Shown in pieces: positions 27,748 to 37,597 of a stretch of DNA of 64,000 nucleotides; the first letter of the stretch is position 1, and each line of letters opens with the position of its first letter. The stretch comes from Fischerella sp. PCC 9431 (GTDB lineage: Bacteria > Cyanobacteriota > Cyanobacteriia > Cyanobacteriales > Nostocaceae). The notes under the pieces were generated by a model. The model had not been told where the DNA came from. It made no database searches and was given only the letters and a program-made list of their open reading frames with translations. Position numbers and translations under genes: made by a program. The stretch is taken from contig NZ_KE650771.1 of NCBI RefSeq assembly GCF_000447295.1, forward strand, positions 5,911,559 to 5,975,558, written 5' to 3'.

Positions 27748-29184
27748 ATGCAACCCAAGGGCTGGAAAAATTTTTTGGTCAAGGTTTTGTTGGCCTCTAG
27801 TGGCGTCAACTGCTATTTCATTAGTATTGGTGCGGTAGATGCTGCAAATTCAAGCTTGAGTAACTTCCAAGACAATTTAGGGGCAAAAGCGCCATCTTTA
27901 CCAGTTGATAAAATTACTAATCAATCCTACGAACAGCTATCACCAGAAAGCTTAAGTTCAAAATCAAAGCTTTTGTGGTCATTAAGTTTGATAGACAGGG
28001 TAGATGTCCTAACCAACGATGTAGTCCCAGAAAAAGAGGAAAATGTTCCTGTATTTTCGACTAATTCTATCTTCTCTACAGGTGATTCACTAAAATTATA
28101 CTCTCAGACTACGCAAAAATCACCACCTCTGCGACCAGAGTCTACACAAAATAACGCTCCTGAACAGATTGATCAGCCTAGTGAACTACCACAATTAGAA
28201 ACACAACCAACCTATATTCCTAAACCTTCCTCTACACAAGTAGAACAAGGTTCGCAAACAGCACAGACAGAAAGGGAAAAAAAGCTACAAAGATTGATAC
28301 AGCGCCTCAAAGGTAACTATCTACCATCACCAGAATCAAATTCACCAGAATCCAGTATTGACGAAGAACTTGGTAAACTAAGACTACGAGAAGTAACGCC
28401 GAACCCAGAACAACCACAACTTCCATCTTTAGAACAACCACCAAATCAATTTAAACCTGTAGGTTATTTACTGGCTCGTATTGGCTATTTCTATAGTAGT
28501 AATATTTTTTCATCAGCAGTTGTGCCAATCGAAGATAGCTTAATTTATTCTGGACTAACACTTGGATCTGTTTCTTTTCCTTTGGGGAAAAAAACTTTTA
28601 TCAATGGATCTGTTGATGGCTACTTAATTCGTTACTTAGACCAATCAGAATATAACTATAATCAGGTGAGATTCAATCTGAATCTTCAGCAGCGATTTAC
28701 GCCGCGAATGTATGGTGAAATCGGTTGGAGTAATCAACAGCTTTTCTATGCTAGAGATAATAATAACTTTGATGATGGCGATCGCTTTTTGGGTGAGAAT
28801 GTTCTACGACTAGCTTTGGGACGGCGAGATATTTTATCGCAAAAACTAACGCTAGATAGTTTTTATGAATTTCGTCTTAGTCTTACTGATCCACCAGAAG
28901 ACCGTAACCGAATTATTAATTTCTTCTGGCTTTCTCTGAGTTATTATCTACACAAGTCTCTCCAAGCTGGTGTTGACTACCAATTCAGTTTATCCAATTT
29001 TACAGAATACGAACGAGAAGACTTATATAATCGACTGTTTGGTCATCTAAATTACGGAATATCTAAAAATAGTAATGTGAGTGTACAAGCTGGTTTCACA
29101 TTAGGTAGCTCTACCGAGAACAATATAGATTTCGATGGTTGGTTTTTAGGTATTAACTATAATTTAGAACTGGGTCGATTTTGA
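27748..29184 (+). CDS. Putative outer-membrane beta-barrel protein
   Basis: About 478 residues from the ATG at 27748 (the TTG at 27742 is two codons upstream). An N-terminal signal-like helix (LVKVLLASSGVNCYFISIGA) is followed by a Pro/Gln/Ser-rich linker to about residue 235. The C-terminal half alternates polar and aromatic residues (YLLARIGYFYSSNIF, SLSYYLHKSLQAGVDYQF, FLGINYNLELGRF) and ends in Phe, as in outer-membrane barrels. No specific family was recognised. It is divergent from the FecR gene, so the two may act together at the cell surface. Confidence 0.65.
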   Translation: MQPKGWKNFLVKVLLASSGVNCYFISIGAVDAANSSLSNFQDNLGAKAPSLPVDKITNQSYEQLSPESLSSKSKLLWSLSLIDRVDVLTNDVVPEKEENVPVFSTNSIFSTGDSLKLYSQTTQKSPPLRPESTQNNAPEQIDQPSELPQLETQPTYIPKPSSTQVEQGSQTAQTEREKKLQRLIQRLKGNYLPSPESNSPESSIDEELGKLRLREVTPNPEQPQLPSLEQPPNQFKPVGYLLARIGYFYSSNIFSSAVVPIEDSLIYSGLTLGSVSFPLGKKTFINGSVDGYLIRYLDQSEYNYNQVRFNLNLQQRFTPRMYGEIGWSNQQLFYARDNNNFDDGDRFLGENVLRLALGRRDILSQKLTLDSFYEFRLSLTDPPEDRNRIINFFWLSLSYYLHKSLQAGVDYQFSLSNFTEYEREDLYNRLFGHLNYGISKNSNVSVQAGFTLGSSTENNIDFDGWFLGINYNLELGRF

Positions 29185-29238
29185 AAATCGTCAATGGTCA
29201 GTTGTCAAGAGTTTGAGACGTTGTCAATTGACCCTTGA

Positions 29239-30054
29239 CTAATAACTAATCCAATCACTCCAACTACCTGCGTAAAGTTTACCCGTGTGAATCCCCGCTA
29301 ATTCTAAAGAGAGTAAATTTACACAAGCAGTGACCCCAGAACCGCAATAAACTATAATTTCTTCCGCTTGTTTTAGCTGTGACCAACGGTGAGTTTGTTC
29401 TTGTAGTGGAAGTAAATAACCTTTGCTGTCGGTAACTTCTAACCAAGGATAGTTAACTGCGCCAGGAATGTGACCAGCTATTTTATCGATGGGTTCACGA
29501 ATACCCTGGTAGCGATCGCTTTCTCGTGAATCTATCAAAGCTACTCCAGGTAAATCTTTGCGATTGATTACCTTTTGGCGATCCACTACCATCTGTGTTT
29601 GCAGTGCATAAGCAAAATTACCTTTTTGCTCAGGCTGAGGGATGATATTTGTAACGGGATAGTTGGCTTTTTGCCATTCGCTAAAACCACCATCAAGAAT
29701 TGCTACTTGTTCATGACCAAGATAGCGCAATAACCACCACAATCGAGATGCAAAAGCAAGGTGAGAATCATCGTAAGCTACAACTAGAGTTTTTTGGAAA
29801 TTTACTCCGATGGTTGATAATTTGTCAGCTAATTGCTCAGGATCAGGTAAAGGATGTCTTCCCCCATGTTCTTCTACAGCACTAGAAAGATCCTGATTGA
29901 GATCTAGGTAGTAAGCACTTTGAATGTGACTGCTTTGATACTGCTGTTTTCCTTGTTGTGGATCAGCAAGGGAAAAGCGACAATCCACTACTACGACTTG
30001 TGGATCTTCAAGATGTTCTAGTAACCATTCAGGAGAAACAATTATTTTGGACAT
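29239..30054 (-). CDS. Thiosulfate/3-mercaptopyruvate sulfurtransferase
   Basis: About 271 residues from the ATG at 30054 (MSKIIVSPEWLLEHL). The longer frame from 30129 would translate a ggggatcggggatc repeat as SPIPDPRSPMS. Two rhodanese domains are present: an inactive N-terminal one (VVVDCRFSLADP) and a catalytic C-terminal one with the loop CGSGVTACV, whose cysteine carries the persulfide. The CGSGVTA loop is of the SseA/mercaptopyruvate type. It is divergent from the MnmD-like gene. Confidence 0.9.
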   Translation of the reverse strand: MSKIIVSPEWLLEHLEDPQVVVVDCRFSLADPQQGKQQYQSSHIQSAYYLDLNQDLSSAVEEHGGRHPLPDPEQLADKLSTIGVNFQKTLVVAYDDSHLAFASRLWWLLRYLGHEQVAILDGGFSEWQKANYPVTNIIPQPEQKGNFAYALQTQMVVDRQKVINRKDLPGVALIDSRESDRYQGIREPIDKIAGHIPGAVNYPWLEVTDSKGYLLPLQEQTHRWSQLKQAEEIIVYCGSGVTACVNLLSLELAGIHTGKLYAGSWSDWISY

Positions 30055-30159
30055 TGGGGATCTGGGATCGGGGATCGGGGATCGGGAATAAGGCGGAATA
30101 GTTAACAACAAATAATAAACAATAACCAATAACTAACGACTAACTGCTCACTAAGAATA

Positions 30160-31134
30160 ATGTCAGAATTAGATAACTTTACACCTGAATTAACGGCAGA
30201 TGGTTCTTTTACCTTCTTTTCTCAAGAGTTTGGTGAGTCTTTTCATAGCCATTATGGAGCCAAGCAAGAGAGTTTTTTTAAGTTCGTTGAACCTACTCAA
30301 CTGGCTGTAAAAGCCAAGTGTAAACCTGTGTTGCGACTGTTGGATGTTTGTTATGGATTAGGATACAACACAGCTGCCGCTTTGCAAACAATTTGGTCTG
30401 TTAATCCTGATTGTGATGTAGAAGTAATTGGTTTAGAAATAAATACTGCTGTACCTCAAAGTGCGATCGCTCATCAGTTATACGAAAACTGGAATTATGA
30501 GTATATTTATATACTCAGGAGTATAGCACATGAGCAAAAAGTACAAACAAATCGTCTCAAAGCCAGCTTACTCATAGGTGACGCCAGAAAAACTGTTCAA
30601 CAAGTGTACGCATCTGGTTTTCAAGCTGATGCAATTTTTCTTGATCCCTTTTCACCACCTCAATGTCCCCAGTTGTGGACTATTGAATTTATTCAATGGC
30701 TGGCTTTATGTTTACAAAGTGATGGTATTTTAGCTACATATTCTTGTGCTGCGGCTGTACGTACAGCACTTTTAGCAGCTGGATTACAAATAGGTTCGAC
30801 TCCACCAGTCGGAAGGCGATCGCCTGGTACTGTTGCAACCCATAGAGAAGACACAGTGACACACAGATGTGGTGATACGGAGAGTATTGTTGATAGATTC
30901 GCCATGTCGTCATCGCATCCCCTACTCATCGCGTCTTCACCGCCCCTCTCCCAAGCGGAAATAGAACATTTACAGACTCGCGCTGCTATTCCTTATCGTG
31001 ATCCTCAATTAACAGATTCTTCCGAAGTTATACTTAGGCGGCGACAACAACAACAGCAAACTTCTTCGCTTGAACCAACTTCTCGTTGGCGAAAACGTTG
31101 GCAGTCACACAGAAGTGATTTGCACGTTAAATAA
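30160..31134 (+). CDS. MnmD-like tRNA-modification methyltransferase (DUF752)
   Basis: 324 residues. Similar to the methyltransferase half of MnmC/MnmD, which completes mnm5U at the tRNA wobble position using SAM. The SAM motif is LLDVCYGLGYNTAAA near 66-80, with EVIGLEIN and the catalytic-loop AIFLDPFSPPQCPQLW near 160-175. The FAD domain of MnmC is absent, as usual in cyanobacteria. Residues about 227-262 (THREDTVTHRCGDTE and onward) look like translated repeat DNA inserted between PGTVA and PPLSQAEIEHLQTRA, which resume the family sequence. A Gln tract (RRQQQQQ) lies near the end. Confidence 0.8.
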   Translation: MSELDNFTPELTADGSFTFFSQEFGESFHSHYGAKQESFFKFVEPTQLAVKAKCKPVLRLLDVCYGLGYNTAAALQTIWSVNPDCDVEVIGLEINTAVPQSAIAHQLYENWNYEYIYILRSIAHEQKVQTNRLKASLLIGDARKTVQQVYASGFQADAIFLDPFSPPQCPQLWTIEFIQWLALCLQSDGILATYSCAAAVRTALLAAGLQIGSTPPVGRRSPGTVATHREDTVTHRCGDTESIVDRFAMSSSHPLLIASSPPLSQAEIEHLQTRAAIPYRDPQLTDSSEVILRRRQQQQQTSSLEPTSRWRKRWQSHRSDLHVK

Positions 31135-31795
31135 AATACAGTTACATTAACAGTACTATCAAAAAATTTTTGGCTAAATGTAATAATTATTACTTTCAAA
31201 TTAGTATATACTTTTGTAATAATCAATAACAGTTATAAGTTTTGTGACTCAAATCACTGACAAACTAAGCAAGTAGTCACTGCTATTTTGTGCTTGCTAT
31301 AGTTTCATGATTTCCATTGGCTCAGTAACTGAATATACTTGAAGCTAAAACTATGATTGCAATTGTTTAAGTTTGAAATGAAATTCTACGAAAATGAAAT
31401 TATTTGCTTCTACCATGTCAGTAAATTTCCGTGAAAAAGCTGATTTAACATTTATACGAATTAACCATACTGGAATTACAAGCAGTAGATGTTGGCAGCA
31501 ACATTTCATTGTGATGAAACAAAATCAAAATCTACAAATAATCCTAGCAATTAATAAAAATAAATTGTTTACTTAAGTAAATCAAGCATATAAAAATGCA
31601 GACTTAAAGACGCTCAAGAACTAAAATATAGGACTCCCATTTAATTGTTGTGAAGCTAGTAAACTTCCTGTTACTTGTTACCTTTTCCCTATGCTGTGTT
31701 GTGTATCTTCACGAGTCAGTTCATAAATGAAACTGGATTCCTATAGTTTTTGAAGACTCATTTTATTAACTGATTTTGAAAATTGGAGTGCCTTT
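31135..31795. other. 660-base gene-free region
   Basis: AT-rich DNA ahead of the HD-GYP regulator. A 60-codon frame at 31394-31576 has no recognisable family and no clear ribosome binding site and is not called. Nothing else was recognised; the promoter of the downstream gene should be here. Confidence 0.4.
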
Positions 31796-33025
31796 GTGAT
31801 TCAATGGACATCCAAGGTTGCAGTCTCTACCGAACAATTTGCTGGTGGTTTAATCCACCTAAACAATGTGAATAATCTAGGCTCTAATTATGTTGTAGCC
31901 TTACCGAAGGCAGAAAATAATTCTTGGGAATTATCTAAACAAGACCTCAACATTGAACAGACAAAAGCCTTTTCCTCTTGTTACAGCAAAACTTGTGTTA
32001 ATGTCGATTACGATGCACTGGAATCTCAAATACAACCAGGCAAAGGGTCTAAAGTGAATGGTTTTGATTCAGATACTCCAAAAGTCTTAGTCGTAGATGA
32101 CCATGCAGCCAGTCGTATGACTGCTGTTGCTCTTTTGGCAATGGAAGGCTATGAAGTAATTGAAGCAGATAGTGGTTCTAGCGCCGTTGATTTGGTAACT
32201 CAAAACCAGCCGGATTTAATTTTGCTAGATGTAATGATGCCGGGTATTGATGGGTTTGAAGTATGCCAGTTACTCAAGCAGGATGAAGGTACACGACTCA
32301 TACCAATTATTTTTGTCACAGCTTTAAATGATCGGCGATCGCGTATTCGGGGTATAGAAGTCGGCGCAGATGATTTTTTGAGTAAGCCTTTTGATCGTGT
32401 AGAGTTAGCAGCGCGTGTTAAGTCATTAGTGAGACAAAAGCGTCTAAACGAAGATTTAGACCATGCTGAACAAGTTTTGTTTTCTATAGCTAGGTCAATT
32501 GAAAGTCGCGATCCCAATACTGGGGATCATTGTGAACGTCTAGTCAAACTAGGAAAAGCTTTTGGTGAATACTTAAATCTCTCACGCAATCAAATGCGGG
32601 ATTTGATGTGGGGTGGTTATCTTCATGATATTGGTAAGGTAGGAATTCCTGACTCTGTCCTACTCAAAAAAGGAAAACTCACTCCTGAAGAATGGGAAAT
32701 CATGAAGCAGCATGTGTTAATTGGTGAAAAAATCTGTCAGCCTTTACGCAGTATGCAAGGCGTTATTCCTATTATTCGTCATCACCACGAGCGTTGGAAT
32801 GGATCTGGTTATCCAGATGGACTCAAGGGCGAAAAAATTCCCTACCTGGCACAAGTATTTCAGATCATTGATATTTATGATGCCTTGACTAGCGAACGAC
32901 CTTATAAAGTTGCCTTTTCTTCACAAGAAGCACTTGCTGTCATGCAAGAAGAAACAGCCAAGGGGTGGCGCAATCCCCAGCTGATGCAGCAGTTTGTAGA
33001 ATTTATTCGCAGTAGTCAACAATAG
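31796..33025 (+). CDS. Response regulator with HD-GYP phosphodiesterase domain
   Basis: 409 residues starting at the GTG at 31796, with ggag nine bases upstream. After about 95 residues of unknown N-terminal sequence comes a receiver domain (VLVVDDHAASRM; phospho-acceptor D in LILLDVMMPG near 145; K in FLSKPFD). The HD-GYP domain follows (about 225-400) with HDIGKVGIPD near 275 and HHERWNGSGYPDGLKGE. HD-GYP proteins hydrolyse cyclic-di-GMP, so this links a phosphorelay to second-messenger level. The partner kinase is not adjacent. Confidence 0.93.
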   Translation: MIQWTSKVAVSTEQFAGGLIHLNNVNNLGSNYVVALPKAENNSWELSKQDLNIEQTKAFSSCYSKTCVNVDYDALESQIQPGKGSKVNGFDSDTPKVLVVDDHAASRMTAVALLAMEGYEVIEADSGSSAVDLVTQNQPDLILLDVMMPGIDGFEVCQLLKQDEGTRLIPIIFVTALNDRRSRIRGIEVGADDFLSKPFDRVELAARVKSLVRQKRLNEDLDHAEQVLFSIARSIESRDPNTGDHCERLVKLGKAFGEYLNLSRNQMRDLMWGGYLHDIGKVGIPDSVLLKKGKLTPEEWEIMKQHVLIGEKICQPLRSMQGVIPIIRHHHERWNGSGYPDGLKGEKIPYLAQVFQIIDIYDALTSERPYKVAFSSQEALAVMQEETAKGWRNPQLMQQFVEFIRSSQQ

Positions 33026-33110
33026 TGGTTAGTTGTTAGTGGTATGATTTGAGGCTGAATCTCAAAGTACCAAGCTCAATCAACGCAATTCACTTGGCTG
33101 ATAGCTAATT

Positions 33111-34469
33111 ATGGTAGTTGTAGCAATTTTAGCGGCAGGACGTGGGACACGGATGAAATCCAGCCTTCCCAAGGTTTTACATTCTTTGGGTGGGCGATCG
33201 CTTGTCGAGAGAGTCATCGAAACTGTCCAACCGCTTTCACCTTCACGACAGATGGTAGTTGTAGGGTATCAGGCTCAAGAAGTCAAAGCAGCCATGCTGT
33301 CAATTCCCGAGCTAGAGTTTGTAGAACAGAGTGTACAACTGGGAACAGGTCATGCGATTCAGCAATTGCTGCCTTACTTAGAAGGATATAGCGGCGATGT
33401 ACTGATACTTAACGGTGATGTACCTTTACTACGCACCGAGACACTGCAAAATCTCCTACGAACACATAGAGAAAAACAAAATGCCGCCACTATTTTAACT
33501 GCGTACCTCAGCAATCCCAAAGGCTATGGACGCGTTTTTTGTGACGGTGACAATATTGTGCAGAAAATTGTTGAAGAAAAAGATTGTACTCCAACCCAAA
33601 GACAAAATAACTGTATCAATGCGGGGGTGTACTGTTTTCGTTGGCAAGATTTGGCTCAAGTATTGCCGCACTTACAAGCAAATAATGCCCAAAAAGAATA
33701 TTATCTGACTGATGCTGTCACTCAAGTTTCTCCAGTGATGGCAGTAAATGTAGAAGATTACCAAGAAATTTTGGGTATTAATGATCGCCTACAATTAGCA
33801 TCTGCCTACGAAATTTTGCAAAGGCGCATTAAGGAAAAATGGATGACCGCAGGTGTGACGATAATTGACCCTGCCAGCACCACAATTGACGATACTGTAG
33901 AGTTAGAGCCAGATGTAATTATTGAACCACAAACACATTTACGTGGAAATACTGTAATTAAAACTGGCTGCCGCATTGGGCCTGGTAGTTTGATTGAAAA
34001 TAGTCAAATCAGTGAAAATGTCACTGTGATGTATTCAGTAGTGACAGATAGTACCGTCCAAGCTGGTAGCCGCATCGGTCCTTACGCCCATTTACGCGGA
34101 CACGCAGAAGTTGGTGTTAAATGCCGAGTTGGTAATTTTGTGGAATTAAAAAATACCAAACTAGGTGAACGCACTAATGTTGCTCACCTATCTTACTTAG
34201 GTGATACAACAACTGGAAATCAAGTCAATATTGGTGCAGGTACTATTACTGCCAATTACGACGGTGTGAAAAAACACCAAACTATAATTGGCGATCGCAC
34301 CAAAACTGGTTCTAACAGCGTTTTAGTTGCCCCAATTACCTTGGGAAATGATGTCTATGTAGCAGCTGGTTCCACAATCACAGAAGATGTGCCTGATGAT
34401 TGCTTAGTAATTGCACGCCAGCGCCAAGTTGTGAAATCAGAGTGGAAACACAAAGGGAGTGGGGAATAA
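33111..34469 (+). CDS. glmU: Bifunctional GlmU (GlcNAc-1-P uridyltransferase / GlcN-1-P acetyltransferase)
   Basis: A 452-residue enzyme making UDP-GlcNAc for peptidoglycan and lipopolysaccharide. The N-terminal pyrophosphorylase domain has [20 protein letters not shown] and the [10 protein letters not shown] metal site. The C-terminal left-handed beta-helix shows hexapeptide repeats, with [37 protein letters not shown] and [13 protein letters not shown] typical of the acetyltransferase site. Length is normal. A composite repeat block follows within a few bases of the stop. Confidence 0.96.
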   Translation: MVVVAILAAGRGTRMKSSLPKVLHSLGGRSLVERVIETVQPLSPSRQMVVVGYQAQEVKAAMLSIPELEFVEQSVQLGTGHAIQQLLPYLEGYSGDVLILNGDVPLLRTETLQNLLRTHREKQNAATILTAYLSNPKGYGRVFCDGDNIVQKIVEEKDCTPTQRQNNCINAGVYCFRWQDLAQVLPHLQANNAQKEYYLTDAVTQVSPVMAVNVEDYQEILGINDRLQLASAYEILQRRIKEKWMTAGVTIIDPASTTIDDTVELEPDVIIEPQTHLRGNTVIKTGCRIGPGSLIENSQISENVTVMYSVVTDSTVQAGSRIGPYAHLRGHAEVGVKCRVGNFVELKNTKLGERTNVAHLSYLGDTTTGNQVNIGAGTITANYDGVKKHQTIIGDRTKTGSNSVLVAPITLGNDVYVAAGSTITEDVPDDCLVIARQRQVVKSEWKHKGSGE

Positions 34470-34705
34470 AAGACGCGGGGACACGGGGGACAAGAAGACA
34501 CGGGGGACAAGAGGACACGAGGGAAAAGGGGGACGACAAGGGGGACAAGGAGGACAAGGGTGCAGGGAGCAGGGTGCAGGGAGCAGCGAGCAGGGAGAGG
34601 AGGAGAATAACCAATGCCCAATGCCCCATGCCCCATGCCCAATGCCCCATGCCCAATGCCCAATGCCCAATGCCCAATGCCCAATGCCCAATCCCCGATC
34701 CCCGA
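34470..34705. repeat. Composite short tandem repeat block
   Basis: After glmU come acacgggggacaag / ggaggacaaggg units, then gcagggagcaggg units, then accaatgcccaatgcccc heptamers and nearly identical 8-mers (about 34608-34690), ending in ccccgatccccgatccc. The order matches the block at 2905-3041. Open frames across it on both strands are repeat artefacts. Confidence 0.85.
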
Positions 34706-34708
34706 TCC

Positions 34709-35668
34709 CTAATCCTCAATACAGCCAACTTCTGTACTTTCAGGAAGTTCTAGGGTGTCACCTATTTTTTCGCCGTCGTGAAAAGCAGCGAGTAGGGCTT
34801 GGCTAGTTTTTCCCCAAGCGATCGCCCCATTTGCATCTAAGGCGATCGCTCCAAAATCCCGTTTATTCTCATATGCTTCTGCAAATGACCGCTTCATGGC
34901 TTCTTTGAGTGACATACCATCCGTAACACGCACCACGATCTTTGCTGCTAGGCACTCATCAATAATGTCTTCTCCAATACCAGTGCAACTAACACCAGCA
35001 TATTTGGTGGCATAATTACCAGCAGGCATGGCAGAATCACTGACACGTCCAATTCTTTCAAAGCCTTTTCCACCAGTAGAAGTACCAACTACTATTTTAC
35101 CTTCAGTATCTAAAGCTACAACACCAATTGTCCCTCGGCGAGCGCTGCTGGTTTCTACTAGTTCTGGTTCTGCGACTACCCCAGCCATTGTGCTTTTAAA
35201 ATTTTGCTGGCGTTCTTGAATCCACTCTTGCAAGCGTAAGTCAGTTAAAGCGTTATAACTAGGAATTTGTAATTCCCGCGCCAACTCAGCTGCACCATAA
35301 TCAGACAGGACTCGATCTGGAGAACTTTGTAAAGCTTTTGCCAAATTGATGGGATTTTTCACCCGTGAAACATTGATTACCCCACTAAAGCTTTGGGTGG
35401 TGCCATCCATCAAAGCAGCACTCATGCGAATTTGACCATCTGATTGCAGCACGGAACCAGTACCCGCGTTAAAACGAGGGTCATCTTCTAACAGTTGACA
35501 CCCGCGCACCACTGCTTCTTTGGCAGTTGCACCAGAAAGCAAAAGAGCATACACTTCTTCTATGACTTTATGAAGTGAATGGCGTACCGCTTCTAGTCCG
35601 CCTTTTCCATGTAAAGAACTACCAGCCCCCCCATGAATAATTAATTTAGGTTGCACCTGTATCTTCAT
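34709..35668 (-). CDS. iaaA: Isoaspartyl peptidase / L-asparaginase (Ntn-hydrolase)
   Basis: A 319-residue precursor of the plant-type asparaginase family. It self-cleaves in front of a threonine, here in ARRGTIGVVALDTEGKI, producing alpha and beta subunits. The enzyme removes isoaspartyl dipeptides and in cyanobacteria can act in cyanophycin breakdown on beta-Asp-Arg. LIIHGGAGSS starts the alpha subunit, and GTSTGGKGFERIGRVSDSAM and CTGIGEDIID are conserved in the beta subunit. It lies 36 bases downstream of the DUF2256 gene on the same strand. Confidence 0.92.
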   Translation of the reverse strand: MKIQVQPKLIIHGGAGSSLHGKGGLEAVRHSLHKVIEEVYALLLSGATAKEAVVRGCQLLEDDPRFNAGTGSVLQSDGQIRMSAALMDGTTQSFSGVINVSRVKNPINLAKALQSSPDRVLSDYGAAELARELQIPSYNALTDLRLQEWIQERQQNFKSTMAGVVAEPELVETSSARRGTIGVVALDTEGKIVVGTSTGGKGFERIGRVSDSAMPAGNYATKYAGVSCTGIGEDIIDECLAAKIVVRVTDGMSLKEAMKRSFAEAYENKRDFGAIALDANGAIAWGKTSQALLAAFHDGEKIGDTLELPESTEVGCIED

Positions 35669-35704
35669 CTCCCCTTAATTTGTGTAATTTGAGTCAAAGT
35701 ATTT

Positions 35705-35875
35705 TTACGGTTCATTATTTTGTTCTTCAGCCGTAGAACGGCGACGACGACAGCGTTCTGAACAGTATTTCACCTCGTCCCAACAATCTGCCCATTTTTT
35801 GCGCCACGTAAACGGACGCTGACATACCGGACAAATTTTTGTAGGCAAGTCAGATTTAGAACGGCTGCGTCCCAT
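35705..35875 (-). CDS. DUF2256 small zinc-finger-like protein
   Basis: 56 residues from the ATG at 35875: MGRSRSKSDLPTKICPVCQR, then PFTWRKKWADCWDEVKYCSE and RCRRRRSTAEEQNNEP. Five cysteines (CPVC, DC, YC, RC) probably bind zinc, and the arginine-rich tail suggests nucleic-acid contact. The pattern is that of DUF2256, a short family of unknown function. Too short for many gene finders. It may share a transcript with the isoaspartyl peptidase gene downstream. Confidence 0.85.
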   Translation of the reverse strand: MGRSRSKSDLPTKICPVCQRPFTWRKKWADCWDEVKYCSERCRRRRSTAEEQNNEP

Positions 35876-36466
35876 ATTTCTACTGTGCTAGTTAAAAATC
35901 GATTCCACTTGAGATGGAAATCAATTATAGCTGTTTGTTACAGATGTAGATGACTTTTAAAATCCGAAATACGGAATTTGGAATTGCAATTTCATCAATT
36001 GTGAAATAGTTTGGTTAAGACCTTGATTCAGTAATTAATTTTTTTTAACCCTGATTTTGAATGACTCAATAAAAGCAATTATTCGGTCTTGTTTCTGTAT
36101 ATAAATTTACTGTATAGCCAGTTATATTTTTCTCTCGATATATACTAACAGGGAATCGGGGATCAAAGATCAGGAAAAATTCTTCCATCTCTCCTTAATT
36201 ACTACGCATCAATCCAGACAATATCAGACTATATCCAAACTGCTCTTATAGATTCAGAAATTGTATTTGCAATCAGAGCATCAACATCATCTTTTTCCCT
36301 AAAGCTTTGCAGAATTCTTCCCAAGGAAATGATTTGTTCTTCGGTGGCGATCAATTTTTATTGCTGCCTCATCTGATTACCGTTAAACATAGCTTGCTAA
36401 GATATAAGATGCCTAGATAAAAGTTGCAAACAACAGTCAACAACTATAGTTAAAATCAAGCAAAAT
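35876..36466. other. Intergenic region containing a coding relic
   Basis: 590 bases between the divergent DUF2256 and pyrD genes. The only coding-like part is a minus-strand open stretch at 36229-36354 (listed separately). The rest is AT-rich with a short gggatcggggatcaaagatca repeat remnant near 36150-36172. Confidence 0.4.
36229..36354 (-). pseudogene. Relic of a larger sensor-type protein
   Basis: 41 codons from a TTG at 36354 to TAG at 36229, containing TEEQIISLGRILQSFREKDD and VDALIANTISESIRAVWI. This resembles the start of GAF-type sensory modules of cyanobacterial signalling proteins, where an LGRVLQ-LRE-DNVD-LI stretch leads into the domain. The rest is missing. It is called as a relic because the match is from memory and short. 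Confidence 0.4.
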
Positions 36467-37597
36467 TTGGATATTTATCAAGCTTTTATTCGTCCGTTAT
36501 TCTTCGATCTGCTTGATGCAGATCCAGAGTGGCTGCACTATTCAACAATTCGCAGTCTTAGCTGGCTAGCAAACAATGGCGATCGCCCTCCTGCTAGTTT
36601 GGTCGTCAAACGCTTACACAATTCGTTGTCTGTTAATGATCAACGTCTGGAACAAACCCTGTTTGGTCTAAATTTCCCTAACCCTGTAGGCTTGGCGGCT
36701 GGGTTTGATAAAGATGGCGTTGCTACTAGTATTTGGTCGAGTTTTGGTTTTGGTTTTGCAGAAGTCGGAACTGTTACTTTTGTTGCTCAACCGGGTAATC
36801 CTCGTCCCCGTTTATTTCGCTTACCCTTAGACAAAGCCGCTCTCAATCGTATGGGCTTTAATAACAGTGGAGCTGCTGCGATGGCGACGCGGTTAGCAAA
36901 ATGTAAACAGCAGTTTGCTACAACCATACCTATAGGTATAAACTTGGGCAAATCTAAGGTAACGCCATTAGAAGAAGCAGCCCAAGATTATCTCAATAGT
37001 TTTCGCCTACTCAAAGAATTGGGAGATTACTTTGTAGTGAATGTGTCTTCTCCCAATACACCCGGTTTGCGATCGCTCCAAGATGCAAAGATGCTGAGTT
37101 CAATTTTGGCAGCATTACAAACAGAGAATAATACACACAAGCCTATTTTTGTCAAGATAGCGCCGGATTTAGAGTGGGAAGCGATCGCTGACATTATTTC
37201 CCTAGCTCAAACTTATCAATTGGCGGGAATCATTGCTACTAACACCACTATTCGCCGTGATGGGCTGAAAACACAGGTAATTGCCAAAACAGGCAAATCA
37301 CCTCAAGCAGAAGCGGGTGGAATTAGTGGTGCGCCAGTGCGCGATCGCTCCACAGAGATTATTCGGTTTATTTGGCAGCAAACTCAAGGGAAAATACCGA
37401 TCATCGGCGTTGGTGGTATTTTTACCCCAGAAGACGCCTGGGAGAAAATTACTGCTGGTGCTTGTCTGATCCAAGTCTATACAGGCTGGATTTATTCTGG
37501 CCCATTGATGATACGTGGTATTCTCGAAGGGCTGCTTGCTAAGTTAGAACAAACAGGATTAAATTCCATCTCCCAAGCAGTAGGTATTGGTCAGTGA
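36467..37597 (+). CDS. pyrD: Dihydroorotate dehydrogenase (quinone), class 2
   Basis: A 376-residue flavoenzyme of pyrimidine synthesis that passes electrons to membrane quinone. The N-terminal membrane-associated segment ([20 protein letters not shown]) is typical of class 2, followed by the FMN barrel with [13 protein letters not shown], the catalytic serine loop [12 protein letters not shown], and a C-terminal [11 protein letters not shown]. The start is a TTG at 36467, giving the expected N-terminus; no ATG fits. The stop codon lies inside the first unit of a GATC-containing repeat. Confidence 0.94.
   Translation: MDIYQAFIRPLFFDLLDADPEWLHYSTIRSLSWLANNGDRPPASLVVKRLHNSLSVNDQRLEQTLFGLNFPNPVGLAAGFDKDGVATSIWSSFGFGFAEVGTVTFVAQPGNPRPRLFRLPLDKAALNRMGFNNSGAAAMATRLAKCKQQFATTIPIGINLGKSKVTPLEEAAQDYLNSFRLLKELGDYFVVNVSSPNTPGLRSLQDAKMLSSILAALQTENNTHKPIFVKIAPDLEWEAIADIISLAQTYQLAGIIATNTTIRRDGLKTQVIAKTGKSPQAEAGGISGAPVRDRSTEIIRFIWQQTQGKIPIIGVGGIFTPEDAWEKITAGACLIQVYTGWIYSGPLMIRGILEGLLAKLEQTGLNSISQAVGIGQ

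Noticed and set aside
30780-30820. ggttcgactcc as a possible tRNA T-arm
   Set aside because: It lies inside the MnmD-like gene, and no matching acceptor, D or anticodon arms are around it.
31394-31576. 60-residue frame upstream of the HD-GYP gene
   Set aside because: No family features, AT-rich random-like composition and no clear ribosome binding site.
34355-34806. Six overlapping frames rich in [10 protein letters not shown] or MPNAQCPMP
   Set aside because: Translations of the aatgccc/gggcatt repeats after glmU. The same occurs at 2722-3149 and 47420-47727.
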